64,000 nt of DNA from Rhodocyclaceae bacterium (GCA_013791905.1 VMSX01000008.1:1-64000); one strand, 5' to 3'. Shown: positions 1-11,044, numbered from the stretch's first letter. Program-made: numbers and translations. The notes: generated by a model not told the origin, from the sequence alone.

Positions 1-467
1 AGAAAGCCGCGCCGAAGAAAGCTGCTGCGAAGCCGGCGGTCAAGAAAGCCGCGCCGAAGAAAGCTGCTGCGAAGCCGGCGGTCAAGAAAGCCGCGCCGAA
101 GAAAGCTGCTGCGAAGCCGGCGGTCAAGAAAGCCGCACCGAAGAAAGCTGCTGCGAAGCCGGCGGTCAAGAAAGCCGCGCCGAAGAAAGCTGCTGCGAAG
201 CCGGCTGTCAAGAAAGCCGCACCGAAGAAAGCTGCTGCGAAGCCGGCGGTCAAGAAAGCCGCACCGAAGAAAGCTGCTGCGAAGCCGGCGGTCAAGAAAG
301 CCGCAGTTGCTAAGCCGGCTGTCAAGAAGGCCGCGCCGAAGAAGGCTGCTGCCAAGCCAGTTGCTGCACCCGCTGCGGCCCCCTCAACTGCTGCTACTCC
401 CGGCCTCAAGTCGTCGCTCAATCCGGCTGCTGCCTGGCCGTTCCCTACTGGCTCGCGTCCGTCCTAA
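1..467 (+). CDS. Histone H1-like Lys/Ala/Pro-rich protein (5' partial)
   Basis: The reading frame is open from the window edge to a TAA at 465-467, so the start is missing. The visible protein is a tandem of the 14-residue unit KKAAPKKAAAKPAV, about seven near-identical copies, followed by a Pro/Ala-rich tail ending near TGSRPS. Very basic, low-complexity C-terminal tails of this kind are typical of bacterial H1-like / AlgP-type DNA-binding proteins, which bind DNA non-specifically and compact or regulate the chromosome. The N-terminal part, if any, lies outside the window, so the exact family is uncertain. A strong terminator follows at once. Copy number in such arrays usually varies between strains. 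Confidence 0.8.
   Translation, partial: KAAPKKAAAKPAVKKAAPKKAAAKPAVKKAAPKKAAAKPAVKKAAPKKAAAKPAVKKAAPKKAAAKPAVKKAAPKKAAAKPAVKKAAPKKAAAKPAVKKAAVAKPAVKKAAPKKAAAKPVAAPAAAPSTAATPGLKSSLNPAAAWPFPTGSRPS
3..300 (+). repeat. 42-bp coding tandem repeat array
   Basis: Successive units are spaced exactly 42 bp apart: the GTC codon recurs at 39, 81, 123, 165, 207, 249 and 291. Units differ by only a few synonymous changes (for example gcg/gca). The period is 14 codons, so loss or gain of whole units keeps the reading frame. Confidence 0.95.
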
Positions 468-489
468 ACCGGGTAGCGTTCAGTCGGTC

Positions 490-527
490 AAGGCTGGTGG
501 CTGTCATGTGCAGCCACCAGCCTTTTT
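490..527 (+). terminator. Rho-independent terminator of the histone-like gene
   Basis: A perfect 14-bp stem (490-503 with 511-524) with a 7-nt loop is followed by a run of T. It lies 22 bp after the TAA. Confidence 0.92.
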
Positions 528-603
528 CAATTTCTGCAGGACGGCACAACTGGAGCGGTAATTACCTGCCCTGAAGCTTTGCCTATCTTGCTTCTCCCAG
601 CGG

Positions 604-1761
604 TTATCCCCTGAAATAGTGTTCCATGCGCGCTAACCCTGCAGCAAGTTTCTCGACACCAACCGTGTAGGCAAAGCGCATGTGCGATGCGGGCGCGTTG
701 TCGCCAAAGTCCAATCCCGGAGTTGCCGCCACGCCGGCCTGCTCGATGAGCTTCTCAGCCAGTGCCTGGCTGTTTCTGTCCAGTTCGCTGCTGTCGGCGT
801 AAATGTAAAAGGCCCCTTGAGGCTCGCTGCCGATACGAAAACCCAATTTGCGCAAACCCGGTAACAATAGATCGCGACGGGCGCGAAATTCGTCGCGCCG
901 TGCTTCCAAAATGGCGATGGTTTCCGGGGCGAAGGCGGCCAGTGCGGCATGCTGCGCCGGTGCCGAGGGCGCGATGAACAAATTCTGCGCCAGCTTTTCG
1001 ATGTCGCGTACCAGGTGTGGCGGTGCCACCAGCCAGCCGAGCCGCCAGCCGGTCATGCCAAAGTATTTTGAAAAGCTGTTGATGACAATGATGTCTTCCG
1101 ATATCGACAACGCAGTGGCAGCATCGACACCGTAGGTCAGGCCGTGGTAGATCTCGTCGACGATCAAGGCGCCGCCGCGCGCGCGCACCGTCTGCCAGAG
1201 CCGTGCCAACTCGGTTGGTTCGATCATGGTGCCGGTCGGGTTGTTGGGCGAAGCAACCAGCAAGCCGCGGGTTTTCGCCGTCCAGCCAGCGCCGACTTTT
1301 TCGACCGTGGGCTGGAAGCCGGTAGCCGCCTCGACATTGAGTGGGCGCGGCACGCCTTCGAGCAGTCGCACGAAGTGGCGGTTGCACGGATAGCCGGGGT
1401 CGGCAAGCAGCCATTCGTCACCGGGGCTGATCAAGGCGCCCAGCGCAAGCAGTAGCGCACCCGAAGCCCCGGCGGTGACGACGATGCGTGCCGGATCGAC
1501 GGTAAGTCTGTAGCGCGTGGCATAGAAAGTGGCGATGGCTTCCCGTAATTGCGGCAGACCAAGCGCGTGGGTATAGAACACCTGACCGCCCGCAATGAAG
1601 CGTTGTGCCGCCTCGATGACAGGCTGCGGCGTCGGGAAATCGGGTTCGCCGACCTCCATGTGGATGATGTCGCGGCCCTGCGCTTCGAGTGCCTTCGCCC
1701 GCGCCATGAGCTCCATGACGTGGAAAGGTTCGATGCCGGCCATGCGTGAGGCTATCTTCAT
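604..1761 (-). CDS. PLP-dependent class I/II aminotransferase
   Basis: A 385-residue fold-type I aminotransferase that would transfer an amino group from an amino acid to a 2-oxo acid using pyridoxal phosphate. The PLP-lysine motif SFSKYFGMTGWRLGW, the SPNNPTG motif and the early GEPDFPTP motif are all present. The chosen start (ATG at 1761) has a GGAG seven bases upstream; the open frame extends about 33 codons further upstream without support. A family A 24-bp repeat (1276-1299) lies in the coding sequence and encodes the residues KVGAGWTA just before the SPNNPTG motif. Substrate preference cannot be read from the sequence. It lies downstream of pckG, separated by a hairpin. Confidence 0.93.
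   Translation of the reverse strand: MKIASRMAGIEPFHVMELMARAKALEAQGRDIIHMEVGEPDFPTPQPVIEAAQRFIAGGQVFYTHALGLPQLREAIATFYATRYRLTVDPARIVVTAGASGALLLALGALISPGDEWLLADPGYPCNRHFVRLLEGVPRPLNVEAATGFQPTVEKVGAGWTAKTRGLLVASPNNPTGTMIEPTELARLWQTVRARGGALIVDEIYHGLTYGVDAATALSISEDIIVINSFSKYFGMTGWRLGWLVAPPHLVRDIEKLAQNLFIAPSAPAQHAALAAFAPETIAILEARRDEFRARRDLLLPGLRKLGFRIGSEPQGAFYIYADSSELDRNSQALAEKLIEQAGVAATPGLDFGDNAPASHMRFAYTVGVEKLAAGLARMEHYFRG
1276..1299 (-). repeat. Family A repeat inside the aminotransferase gene
   Basis: A 24-bp copy with one mismatch to consensus. On the minus strand it reads in the frame giving KVGAGWTA. Length around it fits the usual family pattern (a WT..TR..LVASPNNPTG block), so it seems to replace rather than lengthen the protein. 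Confidence 0.85.
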
Positions 1762-1780
1762 GTGCACGCTCCAAAGAAAA

Positions 1781-1806
1781 CGGCCGCCCCGTGCGTGGGG
1801 CGGCCG
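1781..1806 (-). terminator. Hairpin between pckG and the aminotransferase gene
   Basis: A perfect 10-bp GC stem (1781-1790 with 1797-1806) is followed on the minus strand by TTTTCTTT. It is probably the terminator of pckG, and lies in the leader of the aminotransferase gene, about 20 bp before its ATG. Attenuation is a possible alternative role. Confidence 0.7.
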
Positions 1807-1820
1807 CAATATTTTAGCCG

Positions 1821-1838
1821 GCGTTCCGTCAGCGCCGA
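1821..1838 (-). repeat. Degenerate family A repeat (intergenic)
   Basis: Matches the CAGCGCCGAC half well and the other half poorly. It lies between pckG and the aminotransferase gene. Confidence 0.45.
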
Positions 1839-1894
1839 CCGAAGGCAAAAAAACAGTCACCTCCCCGCAAGGTCGGGAGGGGCGGGCCTTTTAA

Positions 1895-3736
<1,842 letters not shown>

Positions 3737-3776
3737 TTGTTGTAGCTCCACTAAGGGGCGGCGCGTCCGGCACCAC

Positions 3777-3823
3777 AAGCCGGCGTGACCGCAGGAAATC
3801 CCCGTGGGACTGGCGGAACGGCG
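3777..3823. repeat. Extended family A repeat (module 1) between pckG and maeB
   Basis: Read on the plus strand: an AAGCCGGCG arm, then a 24-nt module beginning TGACCGCAGG and ending GGGA, then CTGGCGGAACGGCG. The same module at the same internal position occurs at 23249-23309 and 19418-19486. Confidence 0.8.
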
Positions 3824-3849
3824 CGGCAATCTGCGAGGTTGCGCATTTT

Positions 3850-3864
3850 GCCATACGGTATGGC
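3850..3864. promoter_or_regulatory. Palindromic operator candidate upstream of pckG and maeB
   Basis: A perfect 7-1-7 palindrome, GCCATAC-G-GTATGGC, lies midway in the divergent pckG/maeB intergenic region. Its size suits a dimeric repressor, possibly of GntR type, but the regulator is unknown. Confidence 0.45.
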
Positions 3865-3957
3865 GAAAGCCGTATTTACAAGACTGTTTCCGTGACTAAT
3901 CGCGCCTATCGCTACTACAATGACCAGACTCACTACTTAAGAGTTGGAGAAGCCGAA

Positions 3958-6243
3958 ATGGATGAAACCCTGCGCCGTGCCGCACTTGAGTACCATCGCC
4001 TGCCGCGCCCCGGCAAGATTTCCGTGACGCCGATCAAGTCATTGGCCACCCAGTCCGATCTGTCGCTTGCCTATTCGCCCGGCGTTGCCGCGGCCTGCGA
4101 GGAGATCGAGCGCGATCCGGCCACCGCCGCCCTGTACACCTCGCGCAGCAATTTGGTGGCGGTCATCACCAATGGCACTGCCGTGCTGGGTCTGGGCGAT
4201 ATCGGCCCACTCGCCGGCAAACCGGTGATGGAAGGCAAGGGTGTTTTGTTCAAGAAATTTGCCGGCATCGATGTGTTCGACATCGAGATTGCCGAGCACG
4301 ACGCCGACAAGCTGGTTGACATCATCGCTTCGCTGGAGCCGACCTTCGGCGGCATCAACCTCGAAGACATCAAGGCGCCGGAATGCTTCGTCGTCGAACG
4401 CAAGCTGCGCGAGCGCCTGCGTATCCCGGTATTCCACGACGACCAGCATGGCACGGCGATCATCTCCGCCGCCGCTGTGCTGAACGGAATGCGCGTTGTC
4501 GACAAGAACATTGGCGAGGTCAAGCTGGTTTGTTCCGGGGCCGGCGCTGCCGCCATTGCCTGCCTTGATCTATTGGTGAGCCTGGGGATTGATCGCAACA
4601 AGGTGTTCGTCTGCGACAGCAAGGGCGTGATCCATAGCGGACGCGACAAACTTGATGAGTCGAAGGCGCGTTACTCGCAGGTTACCGAGGCGCGCACGCT
4701 GGCCGATGTGATGCCGGGTGCCGATATCTTCCTCGGCCTGTCCACCGGCGGCGTGCTGAAGAAGGAAATGGTCGCCGGCATGGCCAAAAACCCGCTGATC
4801 CTGGCGATGGCCAATCCCGATCCGGAAATCCTGCCCGAGGACGCCCTTGCCGTACGGCCCGACTGCATCATCGGCACGGGCCGCTCGGACTATCCGAATC
4901 AAGTCAACAACGTGCTGTGCTTCCCCTTCATGTTCCGTGGCGCGCTCGATGTCGGTGCAACGACGATCAATGAGCCCATGAAAATTGCGGCGGTGAAGGC
5001 CATTGCCGATCTGGCCCACGCCGAGCAGTCGGACGTGGTGGCCGCGGCTTATGGCAATGCCAACCTGAGTTTTGGCCGCGACTATCTGATTCCGAAACCC
5101 TTCGATCCGCGGCTGATTCTCACGGTGGCGCCAGCGGTGGCGCAAGCGGCGATGGATTCGGGGGTGGCGACGCGCCGCATCGAGGACATGGACGCGTATC
5201 GCCAGCAGCTCAACGAGTTCGTCTATCACTCGGGCTTCGTCATGAAGCCGGTGTTTTCCGCAGCCAAATTGCAGCCGGCGCGCATTGTCTTTTGCGAGGG
5301 CGAGGACGAGCGCATGCTGCGCGCTGCACAAGTCGTCGTCGATGAGGGGCTGGCCAAGCCGATTTTGATCGGTCGGCCGGAAGTCGTCGACATGCACATC
5401 GCCCGCCAGGGCCTGCGCATTCGTGCCGGCGAACACTTCGAACTGATCAATCCCGATTCCGACCCGCGCTACAAGGAGCTCTGGCAGGACTATTACGAAC
5501 TGACCTGTCGCAAGGGCATCGGCATCGAGTATGCCAAGCGCGAAATGCGCCGCCGCACCACCCTGATTGGCGCCATGCTGGTGCGTCACAACTACGCCGA
5601 TGGCATGTTGTGTGGCACCTTTGGCAAACATTCTCTGCATTTGCCGTATATCGCCGAAACCATCGGCCGGCGTCCGGGAATCGACAATTTCTATGCAATG
5701 AACATGCTGATTCTGCCGAATCGCACCTTGTTCATTGGCGACACCTACGTCAATTACGACCCGACCGCCGCCCAAGTCGCCGAAATGGCCCAACTGGCTG
5801 CCGATGAGGTGTTGCGCTTCGGCATTGTCCCCAAAGTGGCTTTGCTGTCACATTCGAGTTTCGGCAACGAGGAAACGCCGACGGCACGCAAGATGCGTGC
5901 GGCACTGGCCCTGTTGCGCGCGCAGGCTCCCGACCTCGAGGTTGATGGCGAGATGCACGGCGATGCCGCGCTTGACCCCGACATCCGCCGCCTGGTCTTT
6001 CCCCATGCCAATCTGTCCGGCCCGGCCAACCTGCTCATCATGCCCACGCTCGACGCCGCCAACATCGCCTTCAATCTCCTGAAAACGGCGGCTGGCGACG
6101 GCCTCACGGTAGGACCGTTGCTGCTCGGCGCGGCGCGCCCGGTGCATATCCTGACGCCGACCGCGACCGTGCGGCGCATCGTCAACATGACGGCGCTGTT
6201 GTCGGTCGAGGTAGCCCATGGACATGGCAGTCCCACGGGATAA
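3958..6243 (+). CDS. maeB: NADP-dependent malic enzyme with C-terminal phosphotransacetylase-like domain
   Basis: A 761-residue hybrid malic enzyme that decarboxylates malate to pyruvate and reduces NADP. The N-terminal malic domain (about residues 15-150, with [15 protein letters not shown]), the dinucleotide-binding domain ([13 protein letters not shown] near 185) and a C-terminal phosphate acetyl/butyryl-transferase-like domain (about 430-755) give the MaeB architecture, where the last domain is regulatory rather than catalytic. The start at 3958 has a GGAG nine bases upstream; the frame extends to 3892 without support. It is divergent from pckG, so the pair can balance malate, oxaloacetate, pyruvate and PEP. 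Confidence 0.95.
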   Translation: MDETLRRAALEYHRLPRPGKISVTPIKSLATQSDLSLAYSPGVAAACEEIERDPATAALYTSRSNLVAVITNGTAVLGLGDIGPLAGKPVMEGKGVLFKKFAGIDVFDIEIAEHDADKLVDIIASLEPTFGGINLEDIKAPECFVVERKLRERLRIPVFHDDQHGTAIISAAAVLNGMRVVDKNIGEVKLVCSGAGAAAIACLDLLVSLGIDRNKVFVCDSKGVIHSGRDKLDESKARYSQVTEARTLADVMPGADIFLGLSTGGVLKKEMVAGMAKNPLILAMANPDPEILPEDALAVRPDCIIGTGRSDYPNQVNNVLCFPFMFRGALDVGATTINEPMKIAAVKAIADLAHAEQSDVVAAAYGNANLSFGRDYLIPKPFDPRLILTVAPAVAQAAMDSGVATRRIEDMDAYRQQLNEFVYHSGFVMKPVFSAAKLQPARIVFCEGEDERMLRAAQVVVDEGLAKPILIGRPEVVDMHIARQGLRIRAGEHFELINPDSDPRYKELWQDYYELTCRKGIGIEYAKREMRRRTTLIGAMLVRHNYADGMLCGTFGKHSLHLPYIAETIGRRPGIDNFYAMNMLILPNRTLFIGDTYVNYDPTAAQVAEMAQLAADEVLRFGIVPKVALLSHSSFGNEETPTARKMRAALALLRAQAPDLEVDGEMHGDAALDPDIRRLVFPHANLSGPANLLIMPTLDAANIAFNLLKTAAGDGLTVGPLLLGAARPVHILTPTATVRRIVNMTALLSVEVAHGHGSPTG

Positions 6244-6414
6244 AACCCTGACCGAAAACATGGGCGATATTGAGAAAATGGTGTAGGATTGGCGTGTAAT
6301 TACTTAATATAAATGGGTTAAGTTCGTTATACATTTAAGCGGACCTGACGCTTCCGGTGCGCGCTGAGCTGTTAAACTTGCGCCCGAGAATTTATTCGCT
6401 ATTGCTCCTTACCC

Positions 6415-7392
6415 ATGAAATCGATACCCAAAAACTTGCTAGCTTTGCTGCTAATGGCCTCCCTGGCCTTTGGTGCACTGAGTTCGGCGTCTGCCGCCAC
6501 CCCGGGAAAAAAGCCGGATGCCAGCAAGAAATCTGCCAAGCCCGCGCCGCGCGCCGTCAAGAAGGCCAAGCCCGCACCTACCAAGGTACGGACTGCCGCA
6601 GCACCTGTCGCTGGACAAAGCGATGCTGTGATGCCGAAACTCGCTTCCGCGGTTGTGGTCGTGATCGACCAGGCCAGCGGTGACATTCTTTATGAAAAAA
6701 ACGCTGACGCCATTGTGCCGATTGCTTCGATCACCAAGCTGATGACGGCGATGGTGGCACTGGATGCTCAGCCCAATCTGGATGAAATCCTGACGATCAG
6801 CAAAGACGATATCGACCTCCTGAAGGGCACCCACTCGCGGTTGTCGGTTGGTACCCAACTGACCCGCGAAGAGATGTTGAGGCTGGCACTGATGTCATCC
6901 GAAAATCGCGCCTCATCAGCGCTGTCGCGCCACTACCCGGACGGACGCGAGGCCTTTATTGCCGCCATGAACCGCAAGGCGCGGGCGCTTGGCCTCGCCG
7001 ATACACACTTTTCCGATCCGACTGGATTGACTGCGGCGAATGTTTCCAGCGCCCGCGACCTCGTTAAAATGGTCGACGCTGCCCATCAATATCCGTTGAT
7101 CCGCGAATTCTCCACCCTTGAGGAACATCAGGTGGCAGTGAAGGGGCGAGCACAGACCTTCCGCAATACCAATACGCTAGTGAAGAGCGATGCATGGCAA
7201 ATCGGGCTGTCGAAGACCGGTTACATCAGCGAGGCGGGCAAGTGCCTGGTCATGCAGACCTGGCTGAATAACAAGCCGACCATCATCGTGCTGCTCGATT
7301 CCTGGGGCAAACTGACCCGGGTGGGTGACGCCAATCGCATCAAGCGCTGGATCGAAAGTCTGGCCAGCAGCCACGGTTCAATCAAAGGGTAA
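6415..7392 (+). CDS. pbpG: D-alanyl-D-alanine endopeptidase (PBP7/8 type)
   Basis: A 325-residue serine peptidase of the S11 family acting on peptidoglycan cross-links in the periplasm. It has a signal peptide (about residues 1-27, ending SASA), a Lys/Ala/Pro-rich linker, then the three penicillin-binding motifs: SITK (active-site Ser), SEN in SSENRAS, and KTG in SKTGYIS. Length matches PbpG. No clear Shine-Dalgarno precedes the ATG. The basic linker resembles in composition the tails of the H1-like protein and the PPK2 in this window. Confidence 0.93.
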   Translation: MKSIPKNLLALLLMASLAFGALSSASAATPGKKPDASKKSAKPAPRAVKKAKPAPTKVRTAAAPVAGQSDAVMPKLASAVVVVIDQASGDILYEKNADAIVPIASITKLMTAMVALDAQPNLDEILTISKDDIDLLKGTHSRLSVGTQLTREEMLRLALMSSENRASSALSRHYPDGREAFIAAMNRKARALGLADTHFSDPTGLTAANVSSARDLVKMVDAAHQYPLIREFSTLEEHQVAVKGRAQTFRNTNTLVKSDAWQIGLSKTGYISEAGKCLVMQTWLNNKPTIIVLLDSWGKLTRVGDANRIKRWIESLASSHGSIKG

Positions 7393-7401
7393 TCCCTCTG
7401 G

Positions 7402-7425
7402 CGCCGTCTCGCCAGCGCCGACTTT
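7402..7425. repeat. Family A repeat (intergenic, pbpG-lutA)
   Basis: A 24-bp copy with one mismatch, 9 bp after the pbpG stop. The consensus lies on the minus strand. Confidence 0.85.
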
Positions 7426-7545
7426 GCTCGTGCCGAAGCATAGGTTCGGGCGAAGATCTGTGCCAAAATGCGCACGGTCCGTCGGCTGGGCCAGATCCAA
7501 AATCCCACATCAATTCCCGTTTGCCAAGATGGAGAACCCCGCAAC

Positions 7546-8271
7546 ATGCGTGTCGCCCTGTTTGTGACCTGCTTGGTCGACCTGATGCGTCCGCGCATCG
7601 GTTTTGCCGCCATCGAACTGCTGGAAGCCGCCGGCTGCGATGTGACCGTGCCCGCCAGCCAGACCTGCTGCGGTCAGCCGGCCTGGAATAGCGGGGATCG
7701 GGCGGCTGCAGCGGCGCTGGCCAAAAAAGTCATTACGGAATTTGATGGTTCAGAGTATGTCGTCGCGCCGTCCGGTTCCTGTGCCGACCAGATCCGCAAT
7801 GAGTATCCGGCCATTCTCGCCGCTGATCCCGAGTGGCATGCGCGCGCCCTTGAACTGTCCAGCCGGGTTTACGAACTCACCGACTTCCTGGTGAATGTCG
7901 CCCACCTCGAGAGCCTGCCGGGCAATTTCACCGGCAGCGTCACCTATCACGATTCCTGTACCGGCCTGCGCAGCATGGGCATCAAGGAACAGCCGCGTGC
8001 CCTGCTGGCCAAGGCGCCGGGTGTCGAACTGAAAGAGATGGTTGCGGCAGATGAGTGTTGTGGTTTCGGCGGCACATTTTCAGTCAAGTTCGGCGAGGTT
8101 TCCGCGGCAATCGCCGCAAAGAAGTGTGGCAATGCCTGCGCCTCCGGTGCGGACGCCATCGTCGGTGGCGATCTCGGCTGTCTGCTCAATATCGAGGGCA
8201 AGCTGCGTCGCATGGGTAACGAAGAGACGCAGGTCATGCACATCGCCGAAGTGCTGACCGCGAAAAAGTAG
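7546..8271 (+). CDS. lutA: Lactate utilisation protein LutA ((Fe-S)-binding, CCG domains)
   Basis: A 241-residue cytosolic subunit of the LutABC L-lactate oxidising complex. Two cysteine-rich CCG blocks are visible: TCCGQPAWNSG near residue 44 and DECCGFGGTFSVKF near 167, as in LutA/YkgE and HdrB-like proteins. The start at 7546 has a GGAG upstream; the 7468 frame extension has none. It is followed after 8 bp by lutB and then lutC, a complete operon. Confidence 0.94.
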   Translation: MRVALFVTCLVDLMRPRIGFAAIELLEAAGCDVTVPASQTCCGQPAWNSGDRAAAAALAKKVITEFDGSEYVVAPSGSCADQIRNEYPAILAADPEWHARALELSSRVYELTDFLVNVAHLESLPGNFTGSVTYHDSCTGLRSMGIKEQPRALLAKAPGVELKEMVAADECCGFGGTFSVKFGEVSAAIAAKKCGNACASGADAIVGGDLGCLLNIEGKLRRMGNEETQVMHIAEVLTAKK

Positions 8272-8279
8272 ATAGCGCC

Positions 8280-9689
8280 ATGGAAAGCCGCTCCCGCCAC
8301 TTCAAGGCCAATGCCGCCGCATCGCTGGCCAATCCGGTGCTGCAAGCCAACCTCAAGACCGCCAAGGGCAAGTTTGTCGACAAGCGCGCCATTTCCATCA
8401 AGGAAATTGATGATTTTGAGGGCTCGCGCGAGGCGGCCAAAAATATCCGCAACCGCGTGCTGGAAAACCTCGATCTCTGGCTCGAGAAGTTCGAAGAAAA
8501 CGCCACAGCGCGTGGTGCCACCGTACTGTGGGCGAAGGACGGCGAAGAGATCTGTCGGCACGTCGCCGAAATCGGGCTTCGCCACGGCGTTAAGAAAGCC
8601 GCCAAGTCGAAGTCGATGCTGTCCGAAGAGGCCGGCCTCAATCTGGCGCTCACGGCAGCCGGCATCCGGCCGATCGAAACCGATCTCGGCGAATACATCC
8701 TGCAGATCAATGACAACGAGCCGCCATCGCACATCATTGCGCCGGTAGTGCACAAAAGTCTCGACGAAATCGCCGATCTGTTCCACCAAGTGCACAAGAC
8801 GCCGCGCAAAACCGAGATTCCGGCGCTGACGCGCGAGGCACGCGAGGTGCTGCGCGAGCACTTCCTGACCGCCGACATGGGCATTTCCGGCGGGAATTTC
8901 CTCGTTGCCGAGACTGGCTCGGTGGCTTTGGTCACCAACGAGGGCAACGGCCGCATGGTAACGACCCTGCCGCACGTGCATGTGGTCATCACCGGCATCG
9001 AGAAGGTGGTGCCGACGCTCGAGGATCTGTCGCTGCTGATGCGCCTGTTGCCGCGCTCGGCCACCGGCCAGTCGATCTCCAACTATGTGTCAGTGCTTAC
9101 TGGCGTCAAGACGCCTGCAGAGCTTGATGGTCCGGAACATCTTTATTTCATCCTCGTCGACAACGGCCGTGCCGATGTCGTGGGTTCCGAATTTCAGGAC
9201 ATGCTGCGCTGCATCCGTTGTGGTGCCTGCATGAACCATTGCCCGGTCTACCAGACCATCGGCGGTCACGCCTATGGCTGGGTTTACCCCGGCCCGATGG
9301 GTTCTGTGCTGACTCCTCTATATACCGGTCTGGAAAATGCGATCGACCTGCCGCAAGCCGCCACACTCTGTAATCAGTGTGGCGTGGTCTGTCCGGTCAT
9401 GATCCCGCTGCCCGAATTGCTGCGCAAACTGCGCGAAAAGCAGGTTGAAAAACACCTGCGGCCCTGGTTTGAACGTATTGCCCTGAAAACCTGGGCCTGG
9501 GTGGCGGGTAACCCTCCGCTGTATGCGCTGGGTTCCTGGCTGGGGGTGCGCTATCTCAAGTGGCTGGCTGGCGGCCGCGACCGCATCCCCGTGCTGGGTG
9601 TCGCCCCCGGCTGGACCCTGGGCCGCGACTTCCCGGCACCTGAAGGAAAGACCTTTCGTGAACTGTATGCGAAAAAGAAGGGGCGCTAG
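8280..9689 (+). CDS. lutB: Lactate utilisation iron-sulfur protein LutB
   Basis: A 469-residue protein with an N-terminal LUD domain and a C-terminal ferredoxin-like region. The cluster ligands CIRCGACMNHCP (about residue 305) and CNQCGVVCP (about 361) predict two 4Fe-4S centres. In Bacillus, LutABC oxidises L-lactate to pyruvate; the same role is likely here. It is followed with no gap by lutC (TAG then ATG). Confidence 0.95.
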   Translation: MESRSRHFKANAAASLANPVLQANLKTAKGKFVDKRAISIKEIDDFEGSREAAKNIRNRVLENLDLWLEKFEENATARGATVLWAKDGEEICRHVAEIGLRHGVKKAAKSKSMLSEEAGLNLALTAAGIRPIETDLGEYILQINDNEPPSHIIAPVVHKSLDEIADLFHQVHKTPRKTEIPALTREAREVLREHFLTADMGISGGNFLVAETGSVALVTNEGNGRMVTTLPHVHVVITGIEKVVPTLEDLSLLMRLLPRSATGQSISNYVSVLTGVKTPAELDGPEHLYFILVDNGRADVVGSEFQDMLRCIRCGACMNHCPVYQTIGGHAYGWVYPGPMGSVLTPLYTGLENAIDLPQAATLCNQCGVVCPVMIPLPELLRKLREKQVEKHLRPWFERIALKTWAWVAGNPPLYALGSWLGVRYLKWLAGGRDRIPVLGVAPGWTLGRDFPAPEGKTFRELYAKKKGR

Positions 9690-10352
9690 ATGAACAGCAG
9701 GGAAGACATCCTCGGGCGGGTACGTGCCGCCCTCGGCCGTGACGCCGTCAATACCGTTGCCGTGCGGCAGGATATCGATGCCGTCCTCGCCGCCCGTGTG
9801 CAAGGGCCGCGTCCGGCCATGCCGACGGATCTGGCCGCCCTGACTGCCCGGTTTGCAGAAAAATCGGCCGTACAGTCGAGCACCATCGACCGGGTAGCCA
9901 ACCTGGCCGACGCGCCGGCGGCAGTTGCCCGCTACCTGAAGGGGCTGGACTTGTCTCTCGCTGCCGTGATCTGGCCAAGCCTGGCCGCTCTGGATTGGCG
10001 TGCCGCCGGCCTCGCGGTCGAAGCCCGTGGCGCGGTGGATAGCGATATGGTCGGCATCACGGGTTGTTTTTGCGCCATTGCCGAAACCGGCACGCTGATG
10101 GCGTGTTCGGCTCCCGATCACCCTGCCACGGTCAGTCTTTTACCCGAGACCCATATAGCGCTGGTGCCGATGAGCCGCATCGTTCCCGGCATGGAAGATG
10201 CGTGGGCGCTGGCCCGTGCCGAACTGGGCAGCCTGCCGCGGGCGGTCAATTTCATCTCCGGCCCTTCGCGTACCGGCGATATCGAACAGACCATCGTGCT
10301 CGGCGCGCATGGACCGTATCGCGTTCATCTGGTGATCATCGAGGGCGAATAA
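9690..10352 (+). CDS. lutC: Lactate utilisation protein LutC (LUD domain)
   Basis: A 220-residue LUD-domain protein, third member of the lut operon, starting at the base after the lutB stop. The conserved block ITGCFCAIAETGTLM and the C-terminal SGPSRTGDIEQTIVLGAHGP motif are typical of LutC. Its exact biochemical role in the complex is not settled in the family. Two family B elements follow its stop codon. Confidence 0.94.
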   Translation: MNSREDILGRVRAALGRDAVNTVAVRQDIDAVLAARVQGPRPAMPTDLAALTARFAEKSAVQSSTIDRVANLADAPAAVARYLKGLDLSLAAVIWPSLAALDWRAAGLAVEARGAVDSDMVGITGCFCAIAETGTLMACSAPDHPATVSLLPETHIALVPMSRIVPGMEDAWALARAELGSLPRAVNFISGPSRTGDIEQTIVLGAHGPYRVHLVIIEGE

Positions 10353-10355
10353 TTC

Positions 10356-10447
10356 TTCCTCCGCCGGGCCGCCCCAAGGAGGAACAGCCAAAATAAGGAG
10401 CGGGCAGCGCCCGCGAACATCAATCACCCCCTTCTTCGAGAAGGGGG
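10356..10447 (+). repeat. Family B element, copy 1
   Basis: The terminal hairpin has a 7-bp stem TTCCTCC/GGAGGAA (10356-10362 with 10378-10384) around the invariant 15-nt loop GCCGGGCCGCCCCAA. Downstream come a GCGGGC/GCCCGC hairpin and a 9-bp stem (10427-10435 with 10439-10447). Confidence 0.85.
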
Positions 10448-10470
10448 ACGGGGGGATGAGGATCATAGTC

Positions 10471-10560
10471 CCTCCGCCGGGCCGCCCCAAGGAGGAACAG
10501 CCAGTACATGGAGTGGGCCGGGCCCGCGAACAACCGTCACCCCCTGCTTCGAGAAGCGGG
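10471..10560 (+). repeat. Family B element, copy 2 (tandem with copy 1)
   Basis: A 5-bp stem CCTCC/GGAGG (10471-10475 with 10491-10495) surrounds the same 15-nt loop. The same order of secondary hairpins follows, with changed bases that still pair (CCCTGCTTC against GAAGCGGG, one mismatch). Confidence 0.85.
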
Positions 10561-10666
10561 ATGCGGCCCTGCCGCACAAAGTGAGCGTGGGGGACAATTC
10601 TTGTCATCCTGACGCGGGGATACTGCGTTATTGCATCCAGAACCACATATATCGGAGGCAAATAAC

Positions 10667-11044
10667 ATGTACGCCCGCATCAATTTCGTCAGCCCTGGCT
10701 CACCGGAAAAGTACTCTTGGGTTATCAATACCGAGTGTGAAACCATTGATCAGTGGCAGCATGCGCATCCCGAAGCAGAAGATCTCGTCGTTACGCCGCT
10801 GAGCGAAAGCGAAGGTCTGGAGGCGCTGTTCTCGCAGAAGTGTCTTTATCATGACGTGTTTTTCGAGCACTCGGTCAGTCCCGATGTGCGCGAGAGTGGT
10901 CGTGCCGAGTTGATGGAGATTCTCGAACTGGCCGGTCGTCTGGTTCGGGGGCGTGCCAGCGAATTGTGGAATCGCTGCATAGATTTCCGTTTTCGCGATG
11001 ACGTGATCGTCAAGGGCGAGTACCAGCATCGCCTACACGCCTAA
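10667..11044 (+). CDS. Hypothetical protein, 125 residues
   Basis: Not recognised. The start at 10667 has a strong GGAGG nine bases upstream, which argues for a real gene; the frame is open from 10631. The product is acidic and soluble-looking, with no signal peptide or membrane segment. It begins MYARINFVSPG and contains a WVINTECETIDQW segment. It stands alone between the lut operon and a convergent antiporter gene. Confidence 0.7.
   Translation: MYARINFVSPGSPEKYSWVINTECETIDQWQHAHPEAEDLVVTPLSESEGLEALFSQKCLYHDVFFEHSVSPDVRESGRAELMEILELAGRLVRGRASELWNRCIDFRFRDDVIVKGEYQHRLHA

Larger units (their letters stand above)
10353..10666. other. Gene-free 314-bp region filled by two tandem family B elements
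   Basis: After the lutC stop there are two successive copies of a GC-rich multi-hairpin element (10356-10447 and 10471-10560). About 100 bp of leader sequence follows, ending in the ribosome-binding site of the next gene. No credible ORF is seen. Confidence 0.8.

Noticed and set aside
3-300. Regular repeats at the window start that could look like a CRISPR array
   Set aside because: The 42-bp units are contiguous with no spacers and form one open reading frame of a Lys/Ala/Pro-rich protein.
10604-10645. REP sequence upstream of the 125-residue gene (GTCATCCTGACGCGGGGATACTG)
   Set aside because: Only loosely similar to the REP at 36124 and not palindromic enough to call.
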